Positions 8,314 through 17,661 of a stretch of 64,000 nt of DNA are shown piece by piece. Numbering within the stretch: position 1 is the stretch's first letter; every line of letters begins with the position of its first letter. The notes under the pieces are model-generated. The model had not been told where the DNA came from and did no database searches. It saw only the letters and a list, made by a program, of their open reading frames with translations. This stretch comes from CAKMMH01 sp927798255 (GTDB lineage: Bacteria; Bdellovibrionota_C; UBA2361; CAKMMH01), in NCBI GenBank assembly GCA_034180415.1, contig JAXFOK010000010.1, positions 1 through 64,000 on the forward strand, in the 5' to 3' direction. A program made the translations under genes and the position numbers.

Positions 8314-11016
8314 TTATTTTTTATTCTTTCTTCTTAGTTTCCTTAACTCGTCTCTTTTAGCTTTGCCAAATTTTGGAAATTTTTCATCATCATCTTCTTC
8401 ATTATTTGAATTCATTCTCATAACCTCTTCTATCCTTTCTCGTCTTGCTTGCTCAGCTTCAATTTCAGCTATAAGGACAGCTGGATCAGGCACTTCATAC
8501 ATATATAATCTTCTTATCAATGTTTCTCTTAAATTTGCTATTAATGCTTTAAATAATAAAAACCCTTCCTTTTGATATTCATGTAAAGGATTTAATTGCC
8601 CGTAACCTCTTAACCCAATACCTTCTCTTAAATCGTCCATTGCTTGAAGATGCTCATTCCAGAAATGATCTAGAAGTTCTAAAAGGGTATCTTGTTCAAC
8701 AGTTTCAAAGGAAAGCTCTTTATTATCAGACTCTGAAATTCTTATATTTAAACTTTCACCATCAGATGTTTTTAAATTTTCTAACGCTTTGAATTTTTCA
8801 TTTAATATGGCAACTCTATCTAAATAAATTGCTTTTGCTTTATTTCTTATATCATCAAAGAGTCCTTGAAGATCTAAGTCTTTGTTAAGTTCAAATTTTT
8901 GATTAAATAAAAATTCTATTCTTTTTGATAATTCATCATAATTAATAGTAGGATTTTTCTTAGTAATATCATCAAAACTATTTTGGATTGAATCTTCAAT
9001 TAAGTCATCAATCATTCCAAAAATTTCTTCTCTAATATCATCATTAAATAATATCTTAGAACGAAGATTATATATAACTTGCCTTTGCTTATTCATCACA
9101 TCATCATATTCAGTAATATGTTTTCTAGCATCAAAATGAATACGCTCAACTTTTTGTTGTGTCCCCTCTATTTGCCTACTTAAAATCCTACCATCCATTG
9201 CAAGCCCCTCAGTCCAACCAAGACGAGACATGAATGCTTGAATTTTTTCACCACCAAAACGCTTCATTAAATCATCTGAAAGTGACACATAGAACCTACT
9301 AACACCTGGGTCACCTTGACGTCCCGCACGACCTCTAAGCTGATTATCAATTCTTCTTGACTCGTGACGCTCAGTACCCATAATAAATAAGCCACCTGCT
9401 TTTTTAACCTTCTCTTTTTCTTCTTCGCAAATTACTTTAAACTCTTCTAACGCTGCCTTAAAACCAGGATCTTCCTTATCCCTAGTTCCTGCTTTTTCCA
9501 TTGCTAAAAATTCAGGATTTCCTCCAAGCATAATATCTGTTCCACGGCCTGCCATATTAGTAGAAATTGTAACTGCGCCAAAACGTCCTGCTTGTGCAAC
9601 GATTTCTGCTTCTTTTTCATGATGTTTTGCATTTAATACTTTATGCTCTATTCCCTTATCTTTAAGCATCTTAGAAATCGTTTCGCTTTGCTCAATTGTG
9701 ATTGTACCAACAAGAATTGGTTGTCCAGTTTTATGAATTTCTTGAATATCATCTACTACAGCATTATATTTTTCTTCCCTTGTCCTATAAATAACATCAC
9801 TTTGATCATCTCTTATAAGAGGCATGTTTGTAGGAATCGTTACAACATTTAATCTATAAATTTCCTTAAATTCCATCGCCTCTGTGTCTGCTGTACCTGT
9901 CATACCAGAAAGCTTTTCATACATTCTAAATAAATTTTGGAAAGTAATTGTTGCAAGTGTTTGATTCTCTCTTCTAACAGGCACTCCTTCTTTTGCTTCG
10001 ACTGCTTGGTGAAGTCCATTTGACCAGCGACGCCCTGGCATTAAACGTCCTGTAAATTCATCTACAATTATTACCTCACCATCTTTTACAACATAATCAC
10101 TATCACGCTTCATTGTTAAATGCGCACGAAGTGCCTGGCCTACATGATGTACGATATCTATATTCTTAGGATCATATAAATTATCAAGGGAAAGAAGCTC
10201 CTCAACATGTTTTATACCATCTTCAGTAAGCGTTGGCGTTTTTGATTGAAGGTCAATTTTATAATCTTTTTCTCCGTTTAACTTAGGTATAATCATATTA
10301 ATTGATATATAAAGTTCTGTCGAATCTTCAGCAGGTCCTGAAATAATCAGAGGAGTTCTAGCTTCATCAATTAAGATCGAGTCGACCTCGTCGACTATTG
10401 CGTAAAAATGCCCTCTTTGCATAAGATCATCTTTACTAAATTTCATATTATCTCTTAAATAATCAAAACCAAATTCGTTGTTTTGACCATAAGTAATATC
10501 ACATTTATAGGCTTCTCTTTTGGCATCTTCATCCATTCCACTATAAACACAACCAACAGTTAGCCCTAAAAACCTATAAATTCTTCCCATCCATTCAGTA
10601 TCACGTTTAGCAAGATAATCATTAACTGTAACAACATGAACACCTTTTCCCGGAAGTGCATTTAAGTACGCAGCAAGTGTTGCAACAAGGGTTTTACCTT
10701 CACCTGTTTTCATTTCAGCAATTGCTCCGCTATGAAGCACTGCGCCACCTATTAATTGAACATCAAAATGTCTAAGCCCGATTGTCCTTTTTGAAGCTTC
10801 TCTTACTACGGCAAAAGCCTCAGCTTCAATATCATTTAATGTTTCACCTTTAGCTAACCTTTCTTTAAAAATTCTAGTCTGATCCTTTAATTCTTCATCA
10901 GACATTTTTTCATATTTTGGTTCTAAAGAATTAACTTTTTCAACAAGAGGTTTAAAAGATTTAACTATTCTATCGTTTCTTGTACCTAATATTTTTCTTA
11001 AAATTCCAAATGACAT
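8314..11016 (-). CDS. secA: Protein translocase ATPase SecA
   Basis: The 900-residue motor that drives preproteins through SecYEG. Walker A GEGKT is at 105-109, the DEVD box in VDEVDSILIDEARTPLIISG near 208-228, and the helicase end motifs RGRAGRQGDPG and AGRGTD are intact, as is the helical wing/scaffold (QRVIYNLRS-like and LDHFWNEHLQAMDDLREGI). The C terminus ends in a basic LRKLRRKNKK without the usual Cys-Cys-His zinc tail that binds SecB, suggesting SecB-independent targeting or none. First gene of the secA-hemW-DUF2207 group. Confidence 0.98.
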   Translation of the reverse strand: MSFGILRKILGTRNDRIVKSFKPLVEKVNSLEPKYEKMSDEELKDQTRIFKERLAKGETLNDIEAEAFAVVREASKRTIGLRHFDVQLIGGAVLHSGAIAEMKTGEGKTLVATLAAYLNALPGKGVHVVTVNDYLAKRDTEWMGRIYRFLGLTVGCVYSGMDEDAKREAYKCDITYGQNNEFGFDYLRDNMKFSKDDLMQRGHFYAIVDEVDSILIDEARTPLIISGPAEDSTELYISINMIIPKLNGEKDYKIDLQSKTPTLTEDGIKHVEELLSLDNLYDPKNIDIVHHVGQALRAHLTMKRDSDYVVKDGEVIIVDEFTGRLMPGRRWSNGLHQAVEAKEGVPVRRENQTLATITFQNLFRMYEKLSGMTGTADTEAMEFKEIYRLNVVTIPTNMPLIRDDQSDVIYRTREEKYNAVVDDIQEIHKTGQPILVGTITIEQSETISKMLKDKGIEHKVLNAKHHEKEAEIVAQAGRFGAVTISTNMAGRGTDIMLGGNPEFLAMEKAGTRDKEDPGFKAALEEFKVICEEEKEKVKKAGGLFIMGTERHESRRIDNQLRGRAGRQGDPGVSRFYVSLSDDLMKRFGGEKIQAFMSRLGWTEGLAMDGRILSRQIEGTQQKVERIHFDARKHITEYDDVMNKQRQVIYNLRSKILFNDDIREEIFGMIDDLIEDSIQNSFDDITKKNPTINYDELSKRIEFLFNQKFELNKDLDLQGLFDDIRNKAKAIYLDRVAILNEKFKALENLKTSDGESLNIRISESDNKELSFETVEQDTLLELLDHFWNEHLQAMDDLREGIGLRGYGQLNPLHEYQKEGFLLFKALIANLRETLIRRLYMYEVPDPAVLIAEIEAEQARRERIEEVMRMNSNNEEDDDEKFPKFGKAKRDELRKLRRKNKK

Positions 11017-11301
11017 AAATATTTAAACACCTAATAATATATAAAAACTAAAAGCTAAAATTGACCTAAGTTCTTAGATTATAAACCCATTTTAGTTTAT
11101 CAAAAATAATAAAAATTAACAACAAATCGATAAACAATCTAGCTTATAGGTATTAAGTACTTTTAAACATTAAATGATATAAATCTAATTGTTATTATTA
11201 ATTATTTTTCAATATTAATAGTAAATATCTTCTAAGGTGTATTTAAGGTTGACTTAAGTACACTTACCAACAGGGGGTTTGTGCGGAATAAAGGTTTTAC
11301 A
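11017..11301. other. Non-coding AT-rich interval upstream of secA
   Basis: No open frame with protein character and no RNA fold that I can recognise. It must hold the secA promoter on the minus strand, but several TATAAT-like strings compete and I cannot choose one. Base composition rises sharply at about 11270 where the decayed gene begins. Confidence 0.4.
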
Positions 11302-11601
11302 ATGCAAGCTGTATATACCATTGAGAGGAGAACCTCTCTAGAAGCGCTAGACAAAATTGCCCTCAAAATTGGGCGACCTGGTTCTAGGTACGATTTGGGG
11401 TTTTATTATTCCTATCCTTAAATGGGAGAGATCCTAAACGTAGTGATTTTACCCGGATTATGATAGCAGTCAAGGAACAGCAAGATGCAGAAAACATTCG
11501 CGACGTAATCAAAAAATTTCTTGGGAATGATGTTCTCTATTGTCATTACTCATGATGACTAAACGAAACTATTTGAGAAGCTCATTGATACCTTAATGTA
11601 G
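11302..11601 (+). pseudogene. Decayed higher-GC gene, family not recognised
   Basis: ATG 11302 opens a frame (MQAVYTIERRTSLEALDK... ) that stops at 11419-11421. Coding character then continues in a second frame (about 11436-11540, including RIMIAVKEQQDAENIRDVI) and a third (about 11525-11601, FSIVITHDD, a TAA, TKLFEKLIDTLM, TAG). The pieces join into one protein of roughly 95 residues with at least two frameshifts and one stop. GC is higher than the surroundings, and a perfect terminator overlaps the end, the same plan as the intact solitary genes at 435, 4774 and 51007. Confidence 0.5.
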
Positions 11602-11631
11602 CTATTTAATTTATTTTTAAATAGCTACATT
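11595..11631 (+). terminator. Terminator with a perfect 15-bp stem
   Basis: AATGTAGCTATTTAA (11595-11609) pairs with TTAAATAGCTACATT (11617-11631) around a 7-base loop; TTCATT follows. It overlaps the end of the decayed gene. Confidence 0.75.
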
Positions 11632-11641
11632 TCATTATAAT

Positions 11642-11779
11642 AAAGCGTGTTTACACGTGACGCTAGGATGGGTTAACGGCACTCAAAATTTGTACGCAAA
11701 ACTCGCATTTAATCCTGGAATTTACAAGGCAATATGTGATTATATTGTTAATCATGAATTTAAGATTGTGAATGCTTAA
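11642..11779 (+). pseudogene. Possible C-terminal gene remnant
   Basis: An open frame of about 45 codons without a start, reading ...LGWVNGTQNLYAKLAFNPG and ending at TAA 11777-11779, has protein-like composition and higher GC. It may be the tail of another inactivated accessory gene. From 11780 to 11949 I see no coding sequence. Weak call. Confidence 0.28.
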
Positions 11780-11949
11780 AAGGGGTATACTTGAGCGAGT
11801 GAAGCGACATAGGCCTTAACTTTGGCTTAATAGTAGAAAAGTCTTTGGAGAAACGAGAAAAGGATTTTAAAGGCTAAATATAGCACTTCCAAGAAAAAAG
11901 CTTGCATGAGCAATGAAGCAAATGGAAAAACGTTTAAGGAGTATTAATC

Positions 11950-13149
11950 TTAAAATTCCATAAAGACGCCTCTTCTTGGATTCATATTTGCTAAATTTTT
12001 AAAAGATGGCTCGGTTTCTTCTTTAACCATATTTGATAAGAGTATCTCTTTAAATATTTTTAAATTTTTAGTTATTATTTCATTATGGGCATAATAATCT
12101 TCAAAATATGGTACTAGTAAATTTTGCATCTGTCCTGTATGAAATCTATCATCATCTTTTATCCATAAAGGAACTTTATAAAGTTTTCCCTCTTCAACAT
12201 CTTTATGTGTTATATCAACTTTATAATCTTTACCATCAAAACTTCCTAAATTAGAAAATGTATCATTAACATAAACTTCTCTATAATCATATACGAACTC
12301 TGTATCAGATAGAGTATGTTGCAGTCTAGTTCTTAATCTTTCACCTGTCATATTTTCCCAAAGTGTAGGTGATATTACGTGCATACTAATAGTAAAATCT
12401 TCATTTTTTAAATCTAGTTTATGTGAAAGACACATGTTGTATGGTAAGTTCGCAAATCTTTCTTTAAATATCATTAACCTTTTACTAAAAAGCTCTAAAC
12501 TTTCATCTTTAATAAATAATCTACCATAAGGAAAATTTATATCACCTAAAGTAAGACTAGAAAAATCAACAATTGTGATTAAATCTATATCTGATGGGTC
12601 TTTCCCATCTCTTATATTATAAAAAGGCCCGTATGATAACGAGCCTCCATAAACAATGCCATGTGAAAAATCTAAAAATTTATCTAAGATATTTAGCGTA
12701 TTAAATCTTGTAAGAGTTGCTACTACACTTTCATTAATACTTGGTACTCTCTTTTGTAAATCCTCACAATACCAAGAGTGAGCTAATATCTCAGGCGGAA
12801 TTATTTCCTGGCAATCTTTAAGTTTACTTATAATATCATTTGAAATATTTGAAAATGTCTCTTTGTTTTTTCTTAAATAACAAAAATATTCTCTAAAAGC
12901 GCTAGATATTTCACTATGAGCTTTATTAATACTTTTTATTTCACAAGCATTATAAATTCTTGAAAAAAAGTTTGTAGTTTGAAAGATTTCTCCGTTTACA
13001 CCTTCTGCAATTTTCTTAATTCCACTACTGCTTATCTTATTTTGAGGACTATGAAATTCATTATTATTGACACGAGGTGAGATATCACAAAGAGATGACG
13101 GATTATCTATGGATGAGTTGTTTTTTATACAAGTTTGAGATGTTTCCAT
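11950..13149 (-). CDS. Orphan nucleotidyltransferase-fold protein
   Basis: A 399-residue cytoplasmic protein. The polymerase-beta-type nucleotidyltransferase signature is clear: G168-G169-S170 followed by D187-I-D189 (GGSLSYGPF...SDIDL), which would bind two metal ions; a third acidic residue could come from the strands after residue 250 (for example D256 or H268 region). The first 45 residues are polar and Ser/Asn-rich with no fold visible. There is no antitoxin-like HEPN partner or effector gene next to it, so it does not fit MNT-HEPN or CBASS as it stands. Substrate unknown. A promoter lies directly before the start. Confidence 0.6.
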   Translation of the reverse strand: METSQTCIKNNSSIDNPSSLCDISPRVNNNEFHSPQNKISSSGIKKIAEGVNGEIFQTTNFFSRIYNACEIKSINKAHSEISSAFREYFCYLRKNKETFSNISNDIISKLKDCQEIIPPEILAHSWYCEDLQKRVPSINESVVATLTRFNTLNILDKFLDFSHGIVYGGSLSYGPFYNIRDGKDPSDIDLITIVDFSSLTLGDINFPYGRLFIKDESLELFSKRLMIFKERFANLPYNMCLSHKLDLKNEDFTISMHVISPTLWENMTGERLRTRLQHTLSDTEFVYDYREVYVNDTFSNLGSFDGKDYKVDITHKDVEEGKLYKVPLWIKDDDRFHTGQMQNLLVPYFEDYYAHNEIITKNLKIFKEILLSNMVKEETEPSFKNLANMNPRRGVFMEF

Positions 13150-13160
13150 ATTGGTGGAGC

Positions 13161-13188
13161 ATTATACACATATAATATTCTTTGACAA
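13161..13188 (-). promoter_or_regulatory. Sigma-70-type promoter for the nucleotidyltransferase gene
   Basis: On the minus strand TTGTCA (13183-13188) and TATAAT (13161-13166) are separated by 16 bases. Transcription should start about 5 bases before the ATG at 13149, and no ribosome site is present between, so the mRNA would be nearly leaderless. Confidence 0.6.
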
Positions 13189-13428
13189 GTATTTTTAATA
13201 AATTTAACAAAATTTATTAAATATCTTTAACTTGAAAAGATTTTTCTTGATTATTAGTTTTATTAGATGTATAAACAAGATAGTTGATGTTTTTAATGCA
13301 AAAAATCAAAACAATATAACCTCTATAATGAAAAGCTCTAATTAACCCTTAAATACCCTACTCTTTCAGTATAAATCTATTTTTAATACGACAATTTTTA
13401 ATATAATATCTTTAAGGAGATCAGGCAA

Positions 13429-14006
13429 ATGGAAAATTTAAAACTATAGAAAGCAAAGTAATTCCTTTAAATATAAAAAATGTAGATACAGATATGATTA
13501 TTCCAGCTTCATTTTTAACAACTATAAATAGGACAGGACTTGGCATACATGTTTTTGATAGGCTACGAAAAAGTGACTCAATTTTTTAATTTAATAATCC
13601 TCTTTATTCTGGAGCTAAAATACTCATATCAGATGAAAACTTTAGATGTGGCTCAAGCCGTGAGCATGCCGTCTAAGCATTAACTGATTTTGGGATAAGG
13701 GTTGTTATTGCAAAATCATTTACAGATATTTTCTTTAATAATTCTGCTAAAAATGGATTATTACTAGTAAAACTTCAAGATGAAATCGTTGATAAAATTT
13801 TAGTTAATGCTTCCTTATCAGAATACAAAGTAAAAGTTGATTTGGAAAATCAAATAGTTACATTACAAGATGGGAAAGAGTATCATTTTGATTACGATCA
13901 ATTTAGAAAGCACTGATTTTTAAATGGATTAGATGATATTGATTATATTCTTTCGCATAAAAATGAGATTGATAACTTTAGAAAATCACAAGTTTCATTT
14001 TACTAA
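13429..14006 (+). pseudogene. leuD: leuD pseudogene (3-isopropylmalate dehydratase small subunit)
   Basis: Reading the frame of 13428 gives an almost full-length LeuD: NVDTDMIIPASFLTTINRTG, FRCGSSREHAV (the substrate-binding swivel motif), ALTDFGIRVVIAKSF and the tail HKNEIDNFRKSQVSFY. It is broken by TAA at 13587-13589 and 13674-13676, TGA at 13914-13916, and a frameshift at the start (ATG 13429 is one base out of frame; one A lost from a run). By homology the stops replace Gln, Gln and Trp codons, so each is a C-to-T or G-to-A transition. The LeuC/LeuD enzyme isomerises isopropylmalate in leucine synthesis; this copy is dead. AAGGAG still precedes the start. Confidence 0.9.
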
Positions 14007-14122
14007 TTTATTAATAAATTTTAGTAAATTAATGATAAATTTAAAAAAATCTTTTTGTTGTTTTTTAATATTATTATAAAATAATATTGTTGTGTCTATA
14101 AAACTTATTAGGAGATAACTAA

Positions 14123-15058
14123 ATGGAAACTACAAAATATATCTGGCTTAACGGGAAAATGGTTAATTGGGAAGATGCAAAAATAAATGTCATTACCCAT
14201 GCTCTTCATTATGGAAGTGCAGCCTTTGAAGGAATACGCGCATATAAAACAGATAAAGGCCCAGGTATATTTAGACTTGAAGAACATATCGACAGACTTT
14301 TTTATTCAGCAGATGCTCTTGCTATGAAGCTTCCATATACAAAGCAAGAATTAATGGATGCAACTTGCCAAGTTGTTGCACAAAATAATATTGAATCTTG
14401 CTACATACGTCCTATTGTTTTTTATGGTTATGGCGCAATGGGAGTTTCAGTTGCCAATGCTCCGATTGATGTTTGTATTGCTTGCTGGCCTTGGGGAGCT
14501 TATATGCCACACGAGATGGTCGATGTTAAAATTGTAAACCACAGACGTCTTAGTCCACATGCATTTAAAGCTGATGCAAAAATTGCAGGACATTATATAA
14601 ATAGTATTATGGCATCACTTGAGCTTAAAGGCACACATTATCATGAAGGCATTTTACTTGATGAGCAAGGATATATTGCAGAAGGTCCTGGGGAAAATGT
14701 TTTCTTTGTAAAAAATGAAAAACTTATTACTCCAAAACTTGGAAATATATTAGCAGGAATTACGCGTAGAACTGTTATCACTTTAGCAAACGATATGGGA
14801 ATTGAAGTTGAAGAAAAACAAATTTTACCAAATGAAGCCTATGAAGCAGATGAAGCTTTCTATTCTGGAACTGCTGTTGAAATTTGCCCAATTCATTCAA
14901 TCGATGATCATATTATTGGAAATGGAAAATTTGATGGAATTTCAAAAACCATTAAAGAAGCTTATAACGAAGCTATCACAATGAAAAACCCTAAACATCA
15001 AGATTGGGTAACATTATGCAGTGATAGTAAAGCATCAAAATCAGAAAGTGCGATATAA
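14123..15058 (+). CDS. ilvE: Branched-chain amino acid aminotransferase
   Basis: A 311-residue class IV PLP aminotransferase that makes or degrades leucine, isoleucine and valine using glutamate. The PLP lysine is K153 in KIAGHYINS; the phosphate and substrate motifs HYGSAAFEGIRAY (29-41), EGPGENVFFV and GILAGITRRTVI follow in family order. The length and C-terminal GTAVEICPI are normal. AGGAGATAACTAA precedes the ATG. It directly follows the leuD pseudogene, so the enzyme survives although leucine synthesis appears lost: it may serve isoleucine/valine or branched-chain degradation. Confidence 0.95.
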   Translation: METTKYIWLNGKMVNWEDAKINVITHALHYGSAAFEGIRAYKTDKGPGIFRLEEHIDRLFYSADALAMKLPYTKQELMDATCQVVAQNNIESCYIRPIVFYGYGAMGVSVANAPIDVCIACWPWGAYMPHEMVDVKIVNHRRLSPHAFKADAKIAGHYINSIMASLELKGTHYHEGILLDEQGYIAEGPGENVFFVKNEKLITPKLGNILAGITRRTVITLANDMGIEVEEKQILPNEAYEADEAFYSGTAVEICPIHSIDDHIIGNGKFDGISKTIKEAYNEAITMKNPKHQDWVTLCSDSKASKSESAI

Positions 15059-15074
15059 AAAAATATTAATTAAT

Positions 15075-15101
15075 ATAAGCCTCACAAAACGAGGCTTATT
15101 T
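15075..15101 (+). terminator. Rho-independent terminator of ilvE
   Basis: ATAAGCCTC (15075-15083) pairs with GAGGCTTAT (15091-15099) around ACAAAAC; a short T run follows, 17 bases after the stop codon. Confidence 0.72.
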
Positions 15102-15292
15102 AACACATGGATTTTGCAATATAGAACACGCAAGTTTCACAAACTCATGTAATAATTGCATGATGTTTAATATATTAAGATTTACAGTAAGTACCCGAAG
15201 GGGACTTGATTGCATGAAATCCTCGCACGCACCAGAACACCGTCAGGGGTTCACTAAAAAATTCGAAGTAATCCTAGCTTTAAAATTCACTT

Positions 15293-15757
15293 TTAATGAA
15301 AACGAGAAAAGTCTGTTGCTATGTATTTTTCAAATTGTTTTTTGCAATACTCTTTCTTAATTCCTGTTTTTTTATCAGTACGATTTCCATTAAACCAAAT
15401 GCTTCTTTTCCCTTTATTTTTTCCTTCTTTATTTGTTACGCACTCGTTTAAAAACTCATCAGAGGACATAATCCACATCATATCTAATCGCTCAGAGTAG
15501 AATACAAAATAAAAGTTATCTGTACGCTCGTGAATGATCGCACTAAACAGTGCAGCATCTCCCTTTATAACATCACTAGAACGAGCTTTAATTTGAATTT
15601 CAATAAAAGTACCATCTTCCTTTTTTATTATGCAATCTACTCCATGGTCATCCACTAATGGAAGATAAACATCTAAACCTTCCATTAGCATTTTGCCGAC
15701 TAAATTATATTCCATGCGTTTTCCAAATCCAGCTGAATGTCTAAATGAAATCCCCAT
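15293..15757 (-). CDS. PD-(D/E)XK nuclease-fold protein paired with the DUF262 gene
   Basis: A 154-residue protein with the restriction-endonuclease-like core: E16 in the first helix, D41 in GVDCII, and E53-I-Q55-I-K57 in FIEIQIKAR, the D...ExK catalytic pattern in the QxK variant seen in Holliday-junction resolvase-like and DUF4365-like nucleases. The C-terminal third is Lys-rich. It starts 21 bases downstream of the DUF262/DUF1524 gene on the same strand, so the two form an operon. The likely role is DNA cleavage in defence; the target is unknown. Family assignment is from motif spacing only. Confidence 0.65.
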   Translation of the reverse strand: MGISFRHSAGFGKRMEYNLVGKMLMEGLDVYLPLVDDHGVDCIIKKEDGTFIEIQIKARSSDVIKGDAALFSAIIHERTDNFYFVFYSERLDMMWIMSSDEFLNECVTNKEGKNKGKRSIWFNGNRTDKKTGIKKEYCKKQFEKYIATDFSRFH

Positions 15758-15778
15758 TCTCCCCCCATTTAAAAATAT

Positions 15779-17608
15779 TTATAGAAACATCTTTGTATTC
15801 CACACTAGATTAACTAACTGTATAAGGAGCTCAGTTCGCTCAGAAATCTCCACTTTGCCGAACTGTAAGTAAGGTTTAAATTTTAAACCATTATCGACAA
15901 TAAATTTGTTGAATTTCGGGTTATTCTGGTAAGCTAACTCCCCCAAAGATTCCGTGTATATATTCCCCTCATTAGAACAATACTTTGAGAGCTTATAATC
16001 ATACTTTGAATCATTCAGACTCGAATTTATACTCTTATGCAAAAGAAGCAAAGCCCCGAAACTATTTCTCCAACGTTTAAAATCTTCTTGATCAGTATAC
16101 TCATTAGAAAACCACTCATAATGATCCGAAATAATATGCTCAATTTCAAAAGGATTCTTAGTTTTAGTATTCATATAATTACAATAATTCGAAGCCACTC
16201 CTGTTTGTTCCTCGATATAACTTGTAATACGTGCAAGTATATTTTTAATATACTTCTTAGTGAAACTATTCAAACGAAACTCAGGAAGTATCTCTGTAGA
16301 ATTGTAAGCTAAATTCTCATATTGTGTTCTTAAACGAATTTTCAAATCCTCAATTGAACAACAACGAATATTTTTTGTCACATTAAACACATAGTTCTTA
16401 ATCGTGCTATAATCTACAGATTTGTAATTTGTTACCCTGGCCATAATCATTAAGTCGATGAACCTAGCAACTAGATTTATTTTCTCAATAATTACCAAAT
16501 CGTCATCATTATAACAAATCGGTGCTAACAATAATTGTGGTTGAAGTGTAAAATTAACCTGTGCATTGTAGTAAATATACTTTGTGTCTTCTGAAAAAAT
16601 ATTTTCAGCTTCACGAATTTTATAATAGGCATGTGCAAACTTAACAAAATGTTTAATAAAAAGTTCAAAATCATCTGATGTATCCAAACAAAGTTTGTTC
16701 CGTTCATCGCGAACCCATTTATGAAAAGGTCCACCTATTATATCAAAGTCCTGATTTACAGATCCAGCTTTTGTTTCACGAATAGTTTCTGCGTATTGTG
16801 CTCTTAGCCACGCTTTAATAAAAGTTTCATCTCCCTTGTCATCATCTTTCCTAAGGAAAAAAATTGTTTCCTTCCAAATATCATTTAATTTTTCACGTTT
16901 AGTATCATCATTAATTTTTGATAATAAATACCCCTTAAGCATTTCTGTTGAAGTAAGACTAAGGCCACGATCGTTCATCGTAACAAAAATCTTATGCGCA
17001 TCTTGTTCTGTTGTTGCCACAATCTCGATAAAAAATACTTTTTCAACTAACCAGTCACAAAAATGTAAAAGCATATCATCTGTAATATTATCTACAGGAA
17101 AGACATCAATAATATCATTATATCTGTCATAAAGATTTTTCACAGACTCTCCTAAATTAGTTGTATCAAACGGTTGATCATTAAAAATTGCATCCATACA
17201 CTGTGATCTATCATCAACATTAATATTAAATGATTTCGTTCCATAAGCTTCGGAAAAAATCATCTGTTTAATTGTATCATGTCTTTCATTGAGCATTCGC
17301 AGTCTATTATTAAGATACATTAGTAAAAGAGTAAGTGAAGAAAGTCTTTGTTGCCCGTCAATAATTGCATTTTCTCTTCCTGCAAGAACGATAGAACCCA
17401 TGAAATATGCATCATAATTCTCCACTTCCTTACGGTCATGATCAGGTTTATAACAATCGATAAACTCCGACGTAAGATCATCAATTAGTTCTTCGATATG
17501 TTTCCTCTGCCACATATACTCTCGTTGATAGTAATGAATAGAATATTTTGTATTCTGAAGAAGTTGCTTTAAACTCTTAGGTGAACCTTCAATCTTTTTC
17601 ATAAACAT
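15779..17608 (-). CDS. DUF262 + DUF1524 (GmrSD-like) protein
   Basis: A 609-residue protein of the GmrSD / type IV restriction kind. The N-terminal DUF262 ParB-like domain has QREYMWQ (28-34) and IIDGQQRLSSLTLLL (82-96), where DGQQR is the nucleotide-handling motif. The C-terminal DUF1524 domain has the HNH-type nuclease signature E490-H491-I in FEIEHIISDH followed by NSFGALLLLHKSINSS. GmrSD proteins cleave glucosylated or otherwise modified phage DNA using NTP. Here the partner is a PD-(D/E)XK nuclease just downstream, a pairing that suggests a two-component anti-phage module. No frameshifts. Confidence 0.85.
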   Translation of the reverse strand: MFMKKIEGSPKSLKQLLQNTKYSIHYYQREYMWQRKHIEELIDDLTSEFIDCYKPDHDRKEVENYDAYFMGSIVLAGRENAIIDGQQRLSSLTLLLMYLNNRLRMLNERHDTIKQMIFSEAYGTKSFNINVDDRSQCMDAIFNDQPFDTTNLGESVKNLYDRYNDIIDVFPVDNITDDMLLHFCDWLVEKVFFIEIVATTEQDAHKIFVTMNDRGLSLTSTEMLKGYLLSKINDDTKREKLNDIWKETIFFLRKDDDKGDETFIKAWLRAQYAETIRETKAGSVNQDFDIIGGPFHKWVRDERNKLCLDTSDDFELFIKHFVKFAHAYYKIREAENIFSEDTKYIYYNAQVNFTLQPQLLLAPICYNDDDLVIIEKINLVARFIDLMIMARVTNYKSVDYSTIKNYVFNVTKNIRCCSIEDLKIRLRTQYENLAYNSTEILPEFRLNSFTKKYIKNILARITSYIEEQTGVASNYCNYMNTKTKNPFEIEHIISDHYEWFSNEYTDQEDFKRWRNSFGALLLLHKSINSSLNDSKYDYKLSKYCSNEGNIYTESLGELAYQNNPKFNKFIVDNGLKFKPYLQFGKVEISERTELLIQLVNLVWNTKMFL

Positions 17609-17661
17609 TCCTTAATTATATTAATTTTAAACATATATAAACTTTCTTTATTTCCATCTTC

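Noticed and set aside
13587..13916. An alternative genetic code (TAA = Gln, TGA = Trp) suggested by the leuD reading
   Set aside because: TAA and TGA end many intact genes here, for example hemW (TGA) and dapL (TAA), and leuD also has a frameshift, so it is a pseudogene.
15160..15360. A + strand frame near the end of the nuclease gene
   Set aside because: It overlaps the nuclease gene antisense and has no start signal; the GC-rich part with the CCCGAAGGG hairpin is more likely a remnant.
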